This document shows, one piece after another, positions 25,284-34,435 of a DNA stretch of 38,340 bases. Made by a program: the position numbers and the translations under genes. This DNA is from Nitrospira sp. (GTDB lineage: Bacteria > Nitrospirota > Nitrospiria > Nitrospirales > Nitrospiraceae). Below the pieces are notes generated by a model. It made no database searches. It saw only the letters and a program-made list of their open reading frames with translations, and was not told the origin of the DNA. The number at the start of each line of letters is the position of its first letter. The first letter of the stretch is position 1. The stretch spans positions 1 to 38,340 of the forward strand of contig JAHBWR010000021.1 of assembly GCA_019636875.1 (NCBI GenBank). Direction: 5' to 3'.

Positions 25284-26323
25284 CAGCGAAAATGCTCGTA
25301 ACTGGTCTGGGGTAAGGGCTGTGTTTTGCCTTGGGTTGTCATCTGGATGCCAAACCTTCTTGGGCGAATGGTTCCGATATAGGTCATGCGATAGCCGTGT
25401 GCCTTTGCTTGTCGTTCGAGCGTATGACGGAGCTTTGGCGACACGGTAAACAGCAGTTCGTAGTCCTCGCCTCCAGTGATGGCGAGTTGAACCGGTGAGA
25501 CGCCACGGGCTTTCGCATAAGCTCGACAAGCGGGTGAGAGCGGAAGATGGTCGCTCTCCACCTCTGCGCCGACCCCACTTTCCTCACACACATGCCGGAG
25601 ATCCCCTGAAAGTCCATCAGAGAGGTCGATGGCGGCTGAGGCCAGTCGTCCGGTATTGAGCCACTGACCTTCGGCGATCCTTGCTGTCGGATGAAGGTGC
25701 CGACGGATCAGGAACTGTCGATGAAATCGTGAGAATGGTAACCGGTTTTTCTCAAATGATCGGCGAGATGTCTCTTGCGCCAACAATCGACAACCGGCAA
25801 GTGAATCTCCCAGCGTGCCGGACACATAGATCAGGTCCCCCACCTTTGCACCGTGACGAAAGAGTGCGCGGCGCTTTGTTGTGGTCCCGATCAGGGTGAT
25901 ACTAAGAAAGAGCCCCGTCTTGGATGCCGAGGTATCTCCCCCGATCAGCGTCACGCCGTAAGGGCGGCAGGCTGTCATCAGTCCTTTGTAGAAGTCGTAG
26001 ATGTGTGATTGACTTACCTGTTTGGGGATAGCGAGCGAGATGAGCAGATACCGAGGGGTCGCTCCCATTGCAGCAAGATCGCTGAGATTGGCGATTGCGG
26101 CCCGGTACCCGATCGACCTGGGAGCAGCAGAATTTAGGTCGAAATGAATGCCTTCGGCGAGCAAGTCGGTTGTGAAATGCCACCAAATCGGTACGGTCGT
26201 CTCAACCACTGCCGCGTCATCACCAATGCCTTGTACTAGGCCCGGTGCGTGACGAGAAAACTGGCCCTTCACTCCTCGAATCAGAGCGAATTCTTGCAGA
26301 GGTTTGGCCGCACGAGAGGCCAC
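25283..26323 (-). CDS. thiL: thiamine-monophosphate kinase ThiL
   Basis: ThiL phosphorylates thiamine phosphate to thiamine pyrophosphate. The 346-residue product shows GIGDDAAVVE, TTDLLAEGIHFD, AIANLSDLAAMGATP, LIGGDTSAS and ITGGEDYELLFTV, the metal/ATP-binding motifs of the PurM-like superfamily. The start is GTG at 26323 with AGGA seven bases upstream; that site abuts the lon stop. It completes the pathway begun by thiSGE elsewhere in the window, but is co-located with lon. Confidence 0.94.
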   Translation of the reverse strand: MASRAAKPLQEFALIRGVKGQFSRHAPGLVQGIGDDAAVVETTVPIWWHFTTDLLAEGIHFDLNSAAPRSIGYRAAIANLSDLAAMGATPRYLLISLAIPKQVSQSHIYDFYKGLMTACRPYGVTLIGGDTSASKTGLFLSITLIGTTTKRRALFRHGAKVGDLIYVSGTLGDSLAGCRLLAQETSRRSFEKNRLPFSRFHRQFLIRRHLHPTARIAEGQWLNTGRLASAAIDLSDGLSGDLRHVCEESGVGAEVESDHLPLSPACRAYAKARGVSPVQLAITGGEDYELLFTVSPKLRHTLERQAKAHGYRMTYIGTIRPRRFGIQMTTQGKTQPLPQTSYEHFR

Positions 26324-26332
26324 GACACGTTC

Positions 26333-28831
26333 CTATGGTCGCGGCGGCTCGCGCCTGGCTTTCAACGAGGCAGGGAGCTCATGCGATCGACGGTCTTTCC
26401 CGGATCGCAATGGGCGGATACGAGCAGGCGCCGGAGGGGCCGACGGTTTGTTTGAAGTCGATGGTGTCTTAGGTCTTTTTCGAAGGGCAATCCTCATGAC
26501 ATCGTCCATGGTATCCACGAACGCCAATTGGATGCCTTTGAGGAGATGTTTCGGAATTTCCTCGAGATCTTTCTTATTTCGACGTGGCAGGATGACGGTG
26601 GTCAGCTTGGCTCGTTTAGCCGCCAAGATCTTTTCTTTAAGTCCACCGATCGGAAGCACACGACCTCGAAGGGTGATTTCTCCAGTCATGGCGAGATCCC
26701 GCCTTGCAGCAGTTCCGGAAAACGCCGACGCGATTGCCGTGGCCATCGTGATGCCGGCTGAAGGACCGTCTTTGGGGATAGCCCCAGCCGGGACATGGAT
26801 GTGGAGGTCTTGTCTGTTGAACACCCCGGGATTGAGATTCAAAGTCTTCTCTCGTGAACGAACATAGCTGAGGGCTGCCTGAGCGGATTCCTTCATGACA
26901 TCCCCCAGGTGTCCGGTGAGTGTCAATTGGCCTTTCCCCTTCATCACGGTCGCCTCGATGTACAGGACATCGCCACCTGACTCAGTCCAAGCCAGGCCCG
27001 TTGCCACCCCAATTTCGTCTTTCTCGAGTTCTGCTTCCGGCACGTATTTCGGCACACCCAGGTACTTGTGGAGGTTGGAATGATCGATCGGAAATCCTTG
27101 GTTCTTGCCTTCGGCGACCTTCTTCGCAACCTTGCGCATGACATTGGCAATCTCACGCTCGAGACTCCGCACCCCAGCTTCCCTGGTATAGTGGGAAATA
27201 ATCTGCCTAATCGCCGGCTCCGTCAGTCGGACGTGCTTGCTCGTGATGCCATGTTCCTCAAGCTGACGTGGGATTAGGTATTTCTGGGCGATACCGAGTT
27301 TTTCTTCTTCCGTGTATCCTGGAATTTCAATGATCTCCATACGATCGCGTAGCGCGGGCAGGATGGGATCGATCAAATTCGCCGTGGTGATGAACATGAC
27401 TTCGGTCAAGTCGAACGGGACCCCGAGATAGTGGTCGGTGAATGCGCTGTTCTGTTCCGGGTCGAGCACCTCCAGCAAAGCTGCCGATGGATCTCCTCGA
27501 AAATCCATACCAACCTTGTCCACCTCGTCGAGCATGAAGACGGGATTGGCGGTGCCGGCTTGCTTCATCCCCTGGATGAGACGTCCGGGTAACGCGCCAA
27601 CATAGGTTCGGCGGTGTCCACGGATTTCCGCCTCATCTCGAACGCCGCCTAAGCTGATACGCACAAACTCTCGTCCCAATGCACGGGCGATCGACTTGCC
27701 GAGTGAGGTCTTTCCGACTCCCGGTGGGCCGACGAAGCACAGGATCGGCCCTTTCATTTTTTCTTTCAGTTTTCGGACGGCGAGGTATTCCAGGATCCGT
27801 TCCTTGACCTTTTCAAGATCATAGTGATCGTCGTTTAATACCTTTGTAGCTGCTTTCAGCTCGAGGTTGTCTTTTGACCGTTTCGACCATGGCAATTCAA
27901 CCATCCATTCCAAGTATGTGCGTACGGTCGCGGATTCGGCAGTATCCGGATGCATCTTTTCAAGCCGCTTGAGCTGTTTCTCGGCTTCTTTCAGGACTTT
28001 TTCCGGCATCTTGGCGTCTTTGATGCGTTTGCGAAATTCCGTGACTTCTTCAGCCCGCTCATCAAGCTCACCCAATTCTTTTTGGATAGCCTTGAGTTGT
28101 TCTCGGAGAAAATACTCGCGTTGAGTCTTGTCCATCTCACCTTTGGCTTGTGCCTGAATCTTTTGCTGCATCGAGAGGACTTCGATCTCTTTCCCGAGAA
28201 TGTCGCTCACCTGGCGAAGACGTTGAATGGGATCGGAAATCTCCAGGACAGCCTGAGTGGCGTCGACTTTCAACCCGAGATTTGACGCCACCATATCGGC
28301 CAAGCGGCCGGGTTCTTCGAGATTTTCGATGACCACCATGACATCGGGAATCAAGACCCTGCCTAAACTCACGATCCGTTCGATCTGCTCTTTGACGGTC
28401 CGCATGACGGCCTCTGCCTCAAGCGTCGTCGCCGTGGACTTGGAGTCAGCGAGCTTGTCAATTCGAACGGAGTAGTACGGATCGGTCTGAATATATTTGG
28501 TGATCTTGGCTTTGGCGATTCCCTGGACCAAAATCTTGATGCGTTCATCCGGCAGCTTCAGCATCCGCATGATGATGCCGACGGTCCCGATCGCATGGAT
28601 GTCTTTGGGAGACGGATTTTCGACATCAAGTGCTTTTTGGGTAGCAAGGAAAATCATTCGATTTCCGGCAAGAGCCGCTTCGATCGCCTTGATCGACATA
28701 TCGCGACCGACAAAGAGCGGGAGCACCATGTACGGGAAGACCACGATATCCCGGACCGGCAGCAACGGTAGCTGGGTTGGAACTTCGATATTTTGAGGAG
28801 GCTGAATATCTTGCTCGTTTGGGTCAGTCAT
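26333..28831 (-). CDS. lon: ATP-dependent protease Lon (LonA type)
   Basis: Lon degrades misfolded and regulatory proteins in the cytoplasm. The 832-residue product has the N-terminal substrate-binding LON domain ([24 protein letters not shown]), a long coiled coil, the AAA module with Walker [10 protein letters not shown] and Walker B FMLDEVDK, and the protease domain with the catalytic serine in KDGPSAG and the lysine in [13 protein letters not shown] basic, proline-rich tail of about 45 residues follows the protease domain. The start ATG 28831 has CAGG about six bases upstream. A weak extended -10 (TGGTATGCT, minus strand at 28894-28902) may be its promoter. It thus gives the cell a second ATP-dependent protease near the proteasome genes. 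Confidence 0.97.
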   Translation of the reverse strand: MTDPNEQDIQPPQNIEVPTQLPLLPVRDIVVFPYMVLPLFVGRDMSIKAIEAALAGNRMIFLATQKALDVENPSPKDIHAIGTVGIIMRMLKLPDERIKILVQGIAKAKITKYIQTDPYYSVRIDKLADSKSTATTLEAEAVMRTVKEQIERIVSLGRVLIPDVMVVIENLEEPGRLADMVASNLGLKVDATQAVLEISDPIQRLRQVSDILGKEIEVLSMQQKIQAQAKGEMDKTQREYFLREQLKAIQKELGELDERAEEVTEFRKRIKDAKMPEKVLKEAEKQLKRLEKMHPDTAESATVRTYLEWMVELPWSKRSKDNLELKAATKVLNDDHYDLEKVKERILEYLAVRKLKEKMKGPILCFVGPPGVGKTSLGKSIARALGREFVRISLGGVRDEAEIRGHRRTYVGALPGRLIQGMKQAGTANPVFMLDEVDKVGMDFRGDPSAALLEVLDPEQNSAFTDHYLGVPFDLTEVMFITTANLIDPILPALRDRMEIIEIPGYTEEEKLGIAQKYLIPRQLEEHGITSKHVRLTEPAIRQIISHYTREAGVRSLEREIANVMRKVAKKVAEGKNQGFPIDHSNLHKYLGVPKYVPEAELEKDEIGVATGLAWTESGGDVLYIEATVMKGKGQLTLTGHLGDVMKESAQAALSYVRSREKTLNLNPGVFNRQDLHIHVPAGAIPKDGPSAGITMATAIASAFSGTAARRDLAMTGEITLRGRVLPIGGLKEKILAAKRAKLTTVILPRRNKKDLEEIPKHLLKGIQLAFVDTMDDVMRIALRKRPKTPSTSNKPSAPPAPARIRPLRSGKDRRSHELPASLKARREPPRP

Positions 28832-29060
28832 ATATGTGCCTGTTCGTTACATCAATGGGCGAAGTGTGGACTACGCAACCATACTCATCACCCAGCATAC
28901 CATATGCGGGCGTTTTTCCTAATCCTTCAACCGTTTTTACAGGCACTGAATCGCTCGCGACAACCCGCTCCTGACGTGTGCGGATCGCTTCGGCGCTCCT
29001 CTTCGTACAATGACTTCGATACAGACGGATCCTTGGGACACGACGCACAGGTTGATGAGA

Positions 29061-29957
29061 TCAATTCCGTCGAGTATTTGGTGTGGTGCGCATACGGGTC
29101 GAAAGGTAGTCGCGGAACTCTGCTCCTAGTGCCGGATTCTTCAAGGCAAACTCTACGGTGGCAATCAAGAAGCCGAGTTTGTCTCCTGCGTCATGACGTT
29201 GTCCTTCGATCTCCAGCGCATACATGGGAGATTTCTTCGCAAGCTCTTTTAGGGCATCGGTCAGCTGGATTTCTCCGTTCTTTCCTGGTCGAGTCCTTCT
29301 CAGAATGGGAAAGATTTCCGGAGGCAGTACGTACCGCCCGATGACGGCCAGTGTAGAGGGAGCATCAGCAGGGGTTGGCTTTTCAACTAGACCTTCAACC
29401 CGATGCAGACCATGCGCCAGTCGTTTGGGAGTCACAATTCCGTATCGACTGACATCCGCCTTTGGAACATCCTGCACTCCGAGGACTGCACCATGCCGCT
29501 TCTTATACACGTGCGTCAATTGCGCGAGTGCTGGAACATGCGCGTCAATAATCTCATCTCCCAATATCACGGCGAATGGTTCATCACCGATCAAGTGTTG
29601 CGCACACAAGACAGCATGTCCGAGGCCAAGTTGTTCCGATTGCCTGACGTAGCAGAAATTAGCTAGGTTCGAAATCTGTCTGATTTGATGCAGAATTTGA
29701 CTTTTCCCGGTTCCTTTCAGAGTCTCTTCCAATTCAACCGAACGGTCAAAGTGATCTTCAATGGCTCGTTTGCCTCGGCCGGTAATCACGATGATATCTT
29801 CGATGCCCGAAGCGACTGCTTCTTCAACAGTGTATTGGATGAGCGGCTTATCGACTAAAGGCAACATCTCCTTAGGAGAGGCCTTTGTTGCGGGAAGAAA
29901 TCGGGTTCCCCAGCCAGCCGCAGGAATGACCGCTTTTCTTACGGTAAGACGAGACAT
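29061..29957 (-). CDS. galU: UTP-glucose-1-phosphate uridylyltransferase GalU
   Basis: GalU makes UDP-glucose for glycan and envelope synthesis. The 298-residue product from ATG 29957 begins MSRLTVRKAVIPAAGWGTRFLPATKASPKEMLPLVDKP, the nucleotide-binding signature of the family. EQLGLGHAVLCA, VILGDEIID and EGLVEKP follow, and a lysine/aspartate segment lies in GDKLGFL. An in-frame TTG at 29993 would add 12 residues without family match. No Shine-Dalgarno precedes either start, and a promoter lies so close that the message is probably leaderless. Confidence 0.94.
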   Translation of the reverse strand: MSRLTVRKAVIPAAGWGTRFLPATKASPKEMLPLVDKPLIQYTVEEAVASGIEDIIVITGRGKRAIEDHFDRSVELEETLKGTGKSQILHQIRQISNLANFCYVRQSEQLGLGHAVLCAQHLIGDEPFAVILGDEIIDAHVPALAQLTHVYKKRHGAVLGVQDVPKADVSRYGIVTPKRLAHGLHRVEGLVEKPTPADAPSTLAVIGRYVLPPEIFPILRRTRPGKNGEIQLTDALKELAKKSPMYALEIEGQRHDAGDKLGFLIATVEFALKNPALGAEFRDYLSTRMRTTPNTRRN

Positions 29958-29964
29958 AGGGCCG

Positions 29965-29993
29965 ATAGTATGTGATGGGGTGCATGAAGTCAA
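29965..29993 (-). promoter_or_regulatory. promoter of galU, predicted leaderless
   Basis: On the minus strand TTGACT (29993-29988) is followed after 17 bases by TACTAT (29970-29965, four of six matches). The expected transcript start is 29958 or 29957, at the galU ATG itself. Confidence 0.5.
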
Positions 29994-30368
29994 GAAACTG
30001 CCGCACTGATCGTCTCTCGATGGATGGTCCTAACACATCCTCCCAAGGTAGATGGTGCCGAGCAGTGTAGGGACGAGAAATCAGAATCGGAACGATCCGA
30101 CCGCTCTGGCGTTTGGCTGACCGTCGACTCCTTTACAATATTAGACGGCCTCAATATAATCCTGAAGTTTTGCATAGGCAGGTTGGAAGCCATGTCTGTG
30201 TGCTAGTTGGCTTATAGTGATGGTGCCTGTGCATTCTGATGGGCAATGCCATGCGGAGTGTATTCGAGTGACAGGGGCTCGTCTTGGGCGGTACACCATA
30301 GTATGGAACTGCGGGGTGAGTTTGCTCATCCGATCGCTCTCGACTGTTCTATTTAGGAATCCTCATCG
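29994..30368. other. divergent intergenic region galU-bamA
   Basis: About 375 bases without a confident gene. It holds the strong plus-strand promoter at 30132-30160 and then roughly 200 bases of leader before bamA. Within the leader is a possible 50-codon frame from ATG 30220 to a stop at 30372, overlapping the bamA start, with no Shine-Dalgarno and no recognised similarity. No terminator-like T-run was found. Confidence 0.5.
30132..30160 (+). promoter_or_regulatory. strong sigma70-type promoter upstream of bamA
   Basis: TTTACA (30132-30137, five of six) and a perfect TATAAT (30155-30160) are exactly 17 bases apart. The predicted start near 30167 gives a leader of about 200 bases to the bamA GTG. 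It is the best promoter match noticed in the window. Confidence 0.72.
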
Positions 30369-32690
30369 GTGACCCTGCATGCCGCCTACAGGGCTCGCTC
30401 GTTTATCGTCGTGGCAGTGGTCGCTTCCGTGTTGTGGGGCCTTGTTGAGGCACTCGCCCAGGTGCCCGAGTCTAGGGTGGCGTCGATCGAAATTCGTGGA
30501 GTCAAACGAATCGAAGTGCCAGCCATAGCGGGGCGGCTTACCCTGAAATCCGGCGATCCGTATACCACTGAAACCGTGCGTGGTCAGGTCAAGATACTTT
30601 ATGACACAGGCTTCTTTGAAGATGTTCAGGTTGAAACCGACTCCGTGGCCGAGGGAATGGCCGTCACCTTTGTCGTGCAGGAGAAGCCATTTATCACGGA
30701 AATTGTTTTCGACGGGAATGATCAGTTAAGCGACGATAAACTGAAGGAGAAGACGACCATCAAGAGCCAGACGTTTCTTGACCAGCAGCTGGTGAAGGAG
30801 AGCGCTGAGAATATGCGGCAGCTGTATCAGCATGACGGGTATTACAGCGCCCAGGTCATCCCGGTCATTCAGACGTTAGATGAAGACAGAAAGCGGCTGA
30901 TGTTTCATATTCGGGAGGGAGAGAAAGCCAAGATTAAAGAGGTGGTTTTCGAGGGACTGCGGGCGGCAACAAAGGCCGAGATGTTCAAAGCGATGTCAAC
31001 CAGAGAGTGGATTCCATGGTATGGGTTCTTTACCAAATTTAAACTACCCTCGATGGTCTCCGATGCCGGCGTGTTGAAGCGAGACGAGTTGGCGAACGAT
31101 GTCGAACGGATCAGGGAAGTCTTGCTTAATAAAGGGTACTTCAACGTTCGAGTCGGCCAACCTTCTGTTGAGCTGAGCGAAGACAAGAAATGGTTCATTG
31201 TTAATTATCCGATTTCGGAAGGCGAGCCTTTTACCATCGGTGAAATCGGGTTCCGGGGACATACGGTGTTTGAAGAGCCGGAGCTTCGGGAAGGATTGAG
31301 GATCAAGGAAGGAGAGATTTTTCAGCGAGCCAAAATCCGAGATGAGATCACCCGACTCACGGATCTCTATGGGAGTAAGGGGTACTCATTTGCCGAAGTG
31401 GTCCCCAGCGTTAATCCGAACAATGAAGAACGGACGGTGAGCATTATCCTCAGCCTGAAAGAAGGAGAGATGATGCGGATTCGGCAGATCAATGTGTATG
31501 GAAACGACAAGACACGGGATAATGTGATCCGCCGAGAAATTCGGGTGGACGAGCAAGACGTGATCGATACCGCTTCATTGAAACGAAGCTTCCAGCGATT
31601 GAATAATTTGAATTTCTTTGAGACGGTCGAAATCCTGCCGGCGCAAGTGGCGCCGGATAAGGTGGATTTGAACGTCCGTGTCAAGGAAAAGCCGACCGGC
31701 ATGTTCAGTGTCGGTGGAGGGTTCAGTACGTTGGATCGACTCGTGGCGATCGCCGATATCACGCAGGGTAACCTGGGGGGGTATGGCTGGCTCGGGCGTA
31801 TTCGCGGGCAGCTCGGCCAGCGACGGACCCTTGGGCACATCACATTTCGCAATCCATACCTGAACGACTCGTTGACCTCGCTGCAAGTGGACGGCTATCG
31901 AAGCCTGACGAACTTCCTGTCCTATCGCGAGGAGCGAACGGGAGGCAGTATCACACTCGGTCGGTGGTTGTCGGAGTATGTCACGGGGAGTGTCGGTATC
32001 TTTGCCGAACAAATCACATTCAGAGACCCTCAGCTCGGGATCTGTCCTGATCTGGTCCCGATCGTCTGTCGGCAATTGGGAACGCAGTCCTCCACAGGAT
32101 TTCGGACCACGTTGTTCAGAGATACTCGAGACTATTACATCGATCCCAGAAGCGGCTGGCGGTTTGGCGGCGGGTTCGATGTCGGAACCCCGTACTTGGG
32201 TGGGACGAACAACTTTATCAAGTACTATGTGGACGTCATCAAGGTCACACCTCTTCCACTCGATATGCGGATCTCGTTGCGGGCCCGGTATGGAGAGGTC
32301 CATGCGCAGGGAGGTACACAGGTGCCGCTGAACGAACGATTCTTCGTGGGCGGGATCAATACCATGCGAGGGTTTGCCTTCGGCCGAGCCGGCCCTGTCG
32401 TTCCCACGACGCGCGCGCCATTCGGCGCAGCGAAGCAGTTGATCTTCAACACGGAATTGATCTTTACGATCTCTGCTGAGGCGAAACTCAACGGAGTCCT
32501 CTTTTTTGACTATGGGAAGGGCTTTGATGACGGTGAACCGTTGTCGATCGATCTCAGGCCTGCTGCGGGTTTGGAGGGGCGTTGGATTTCTCCGTTCGGT
32601 CCCTTGCGCGTGGCCTATGGGATCAATCTTGATGCGCGCACCGGTGAACGTCAAGGTGTGTTTGAATTTACGATCGGGACGTTGTTCTAG
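30369..32690 (+). CDS. bamA: outer membrane protein assembly factor BamA
   Basis: BamA is the Omp85 protein that inserts beta-barrels into the outer membrane. The 773-residue product has a signal peptide (SFIVVAVVASVLWGLVEALAQ), then tandem POTRA domains (roughly 35-415; repeated patterns such as IEIRGVKRIE, IVFDGNDQLSDDKL and INVYGNDKTRDNVIRREI), then the C-terminal barrel. The Omp85 lid-loop motif appears as GGINTMRGF, and the protein ends in a beta-signal-like strand with terminal Phe (GVFEFTIGTLF). GTG 30369 has AGGAA nine bases upstream. The order bamA-skp-fabZ-lpxA is typical of diderms. Confidence 0.96.
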   Translation: MTLHAAYRARSFIVVAVVASVLWGLVEALAQVPESRVASIEIRGVKRIEVPAIAGRLTLKSGDPYTTETVRGQVKILYDTGFFEDVQVETDSVAEGMAVTFVVQEKPFITEIVFDGNDQLSDDKLKEKTTIKSQTFLDQQLVKESAENMRQLYQHDGYYSAQVIPVIQTLDEDRKRLMFHIREGEKAKIKEVVFEGLRAATKAEMFKAMSTREWIPWYGFFTKFKLPSMVSDAGVLKRDELANDVERIREVLLNKGYFNVRVGQPSVELSEDKKWFIVNYPISEGEPFTIGEIGFRGHTVFEEPELREGLRIKEGEIFQRAKIRDEITRLTDLYGSKGYSFAEVVPSVNPNNEERTVSIILSLKEGEMMRIRQINVYGNDKTRDNVIRREIRVDEQDVIDTASLKRSFQRLNNLNFFETVEILPAQVAPDKVDLNVRVKEKPTGMFSVGGGFSTLDRLVAIADITQGNLGGYGWLGRIRGQLGQRRTLGHITFRNPYLNDSLTSLQVDGYRSLTNFLSYREERTGGSITLGRWLSEYVTGSVGIFAEQITFRDPQLGICPDLVPIVCRQLGTQSSTGFRTTLFRDTRDYYIDPRSGWRFGGGFDVGTPYLGGTNNFIKYYVDVIKVTPLPLDMRISLRARYGEVHAQGGTQVPLNERFFVGGINTMRGFAFGRAGPVVPTTRAPFGAAKQLIFNTELIFTISAEAKLNGVLFFDYGKGFDDGEPLSIDLRPAAGLEGRWISPFGPLRVAYGINLDARTGERQGVFEFTIGTLF

Positions 32691-32697
32691 GCGGAGC

Positions 32698-33270
32698 ATG
32701 AACGTGATAGGTCTGATGGCGAATACACGACGATGGCAAACAGGATGGATGTGCTTGTTCAGTGTGATGGCTATGGCAATCTCGTTGGGTGGGTGCGCGG
32801 GAACCGTTACCAGGGTTGAAGGAAAGGTAGGGGTGATCAATTCGCAGCGGTTGCTCAATGATACGAATGCCGGCAAGCGGGCAAAAGAGAACCTGACCGC
32901 CTATTCGAAAAATCGGCAGGCTCTGATGGAATTGGAAGAACGAGAGTTGCGGCGAATGGAGGAAGACTTTGTCAAACAGTCTTCGATCCTGAGCCCTGCG
33001 GCCAAGCGTGATCGAGAAGAGCAATTTCGTCGGCGCATGCAGGAATATCAGCAAAAGGCGGCCGAGTTGAATCGAGAAGTGCAAGAAAAGCAAAAAGACG
33101 TGCTGGAAGGGTTTCGTGACAAGATTGAAACGGTGGTGGCCAAGGTCGCCAAACGTCTGGGGTTGCAGGTCGTCATCGATAAGAGTAAGGGCGGTCCGAC
33201 GGTCTATCATGAAGAGGGTCTCGACATATCAAGCGAGGTCATCGAAGAATTCAACCGCGAATATCCCTAG
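32698..33270 (+). CDS. OmpH/Skp-like protein, predicted lipoprotein
   Basis: A 190-residue protein with a signal sequence ending in the lipobox SLGGC (Cys33 from ATG 32698), so the mature protein is probably lipid-anchored. The rest is the Skp pattern: VGVINSQRLLNDTNAGKRAKENL, then a long charged coiled coil and LGLQVVIDKSKGGPTVYH...LDISSEVIEEFN at the end. Skp holds unfolded outer-membrane proteins in the periplasm for BamA. ATG 32716 is an alternative start that keeps the lipobox. A second Skp-like gene follows directly, and the two share the same core arrangement, suggesting duplication. Confidence 0.85.
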   Translation: MNVIGLMANTRRWQTGWMCLFSVMAMAISLGGCAGTVTRVEGKVGVINSQRLLNDTNAGKRAKENLTAYSKNRQALMELEERELRRMEEDFVKQSSILSPAAKRDREEQFRRRMQEYQQKAAELNREVQEKQKDVLEGFRDKIETVVAKVAKRLGLQVVIDKSKGGPTVYHEEGLDISSEVIEEFNREYP

Positions 33271-33290
33271 GGGCGGTGGGAGGAAAAATC

Positions 33291-33833
33291 ATGAGGAGTG
33301 CGGTGAGCGTGTTAGCCGTGAGCAGTGCGGTCGTGCTGGCGCAGTGGGTTGGGCTGCTGCATGCAGCAGAACCGGTACGCGTCGGTGTCATCGATCAGCA
33401 GATGGTCATGGAACGGACCAAGGCCGGGAAGTTGGCCTTGGAGGACATGAAAGGCTATTCGATGACGAGGCAGAAGATCATCAATTCTGATGAACAAGAG
33501 CTCAAAGATCTGCAGCTGTCTCTCGAGGATCCGAATGGGAAATTGACCGAGGCCGCGCGGCAAGAAAAAGAAGAGCAATTCCGAGGCAAAGCCGAAGCCT
33601 TTCAGCACCGTCTTCAAGAATTCAACCGAGAGGTTCAGGTGAAGCAACGCGAGCTGGTCACGGAATATTCACGGAAGATCGCCACCGCGGCACAGGCGGT
33701 GGCGCAGAAGGAAGGCTATGTCGCGATTGTCGACAAGGGCAGCGATGCATTAATGCGGATCGTCCTCTATCACCAGCCTGCGTTGGATGTGACGCAGGCG
33801 GTGATCAAGGAGTTCGATCGACAGAACCCTTAA
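33291..33833 (+). CDS. OmpH/Skp-like periplasmic chaperone
   Basis: A 180-residue protein with a cleavable signal peptide (about [21 protein letters not shown] to HAA) and no lipobox cysteine, so it should be soluble in the periplasm. The core repeats that of the preceding gene: [23 protein letters not shown], a coiled coil with [20 protein letters not shown], and a final [13 protein letters not shown]. The start ATG 33291 has GGAGG seven bases upstream; the GTG at 33276 lies upstream of that site. In many genomes lpxD follows skp, but here fabZ follows, and lpxD is not in the window. Confidence 0.87.
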   Translation: MRSAVSVLAVSSAVVLAQWVGLLHAAEPVRVGVIDQQMVMERTKAGKLALEDMKGYSMTRQKIINSDEQELKDLQLSLEDPNGKLTEAARQEKEEQFRGKAEAFQHRLQEFNREVQVKQRELVTEYSRKIATAAQAVAQKEGYVAIVDKGSDALMRIVLYHQPALDVTQAVIKEFDRQNP

Positions 33834-33871
33834 CTATCGGCATTATCCACGAGCGAGAGGAGGCAGAGCCA

Positions 33872-34330
33872 ATGGCAGTGGTCGAACAGGCTGAAATTCA
33901 GGCATTACTTCCCCACCGGTATCCTTTCCTGCTGGTGGATCGAGTCAAAGATTTTGAACCACATAAGAGAATTGTGGCCATCAAGAATGTCACGGTGAAT
34001 GAGCCGTTCTTTCCAGGACATTTCCCTGGTCGTCCCGTCATGCCCGGAGTCCTGATTATTGAAGCGATGGCACAGGCAGGTGGTGTGTTGGTGTTCAAGT
34101 CAGGAGGAACGGTCGGGAAGACGGTCATGTATTTGACGGGGATCGACGAGGCAAAATTCCGAAAGCCGGTGGTCCCGGGCGATCAGCTTTGTTTTGAGAT
34201 CGAGGTGCTCAAGAAGCGTCCACCGTTCTGGAAAATGCAAGGCAAGGCCTTTGTCGAGAACGAAGTGGTCTGTGAAGCCGTGGTAACTGCGATGGTAATG
34301 GATGAAAAAACGGAACAGGGCAGTAAGTAA
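33872..34330 (+). CDS. fabZ: 3-hydroxyacyl-[acyl-carrier-protein] dehydratase FabZ
   Basis: FabZ dehydrates 3-hydroxyacyl-ACP in fatty acid elongation and so competes with lipid A synthesis for 3-hydroxyacyl-ACP. The 152-residue hot-dog-fold protein has [14 protein letters not shown], the catalytic histidine in [17 protein letters not shown] and the glutamate in [16 protein letters not shown] lies upstream of the ATG. Position between skp and lpxA is the usual one. Confidence 0.96.
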   Translation: MAVVEQAEIQALLPHRYPFLLVDRVKDFEPHKRIVAIKNVTVNEPFFPGHFPGRPVMPGVLIIEAMAQAGGVLVFKSGGTVGKTVMYLTGIDEAKFRKPVVPGDQLCFEIEVLKKRPPFWKMQGKAFVENEVVCEAVVTAMVMDEKTEQGSK

Positions 34331-34435
34331 TCACTCTGCGTCAATTGTGACAACATAAGGGTGCATGGTCCATCAGACACCTGTGTGGCAGGCGACGAAT
34401 CACCAGAGACGTCTAATGTTTGTAAAGGGGGACGT

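Noticed and set aside
28793..29344. 183-codon plus-strand frame spanning the lon-galU gap
   Set aside because: Most of it is antisense to galU and the composition is not protein-like. A 74-codon minus-strand frame (28824-29048) overlapping the lon start was rejected for similar reasons.
31575..32876. 433-codon open frame on the minus strand
   Set aside because: It lies antisense to bamA and skp, is rich in His/Arg/Pro as shadow frames are, and has no recognisable domains.
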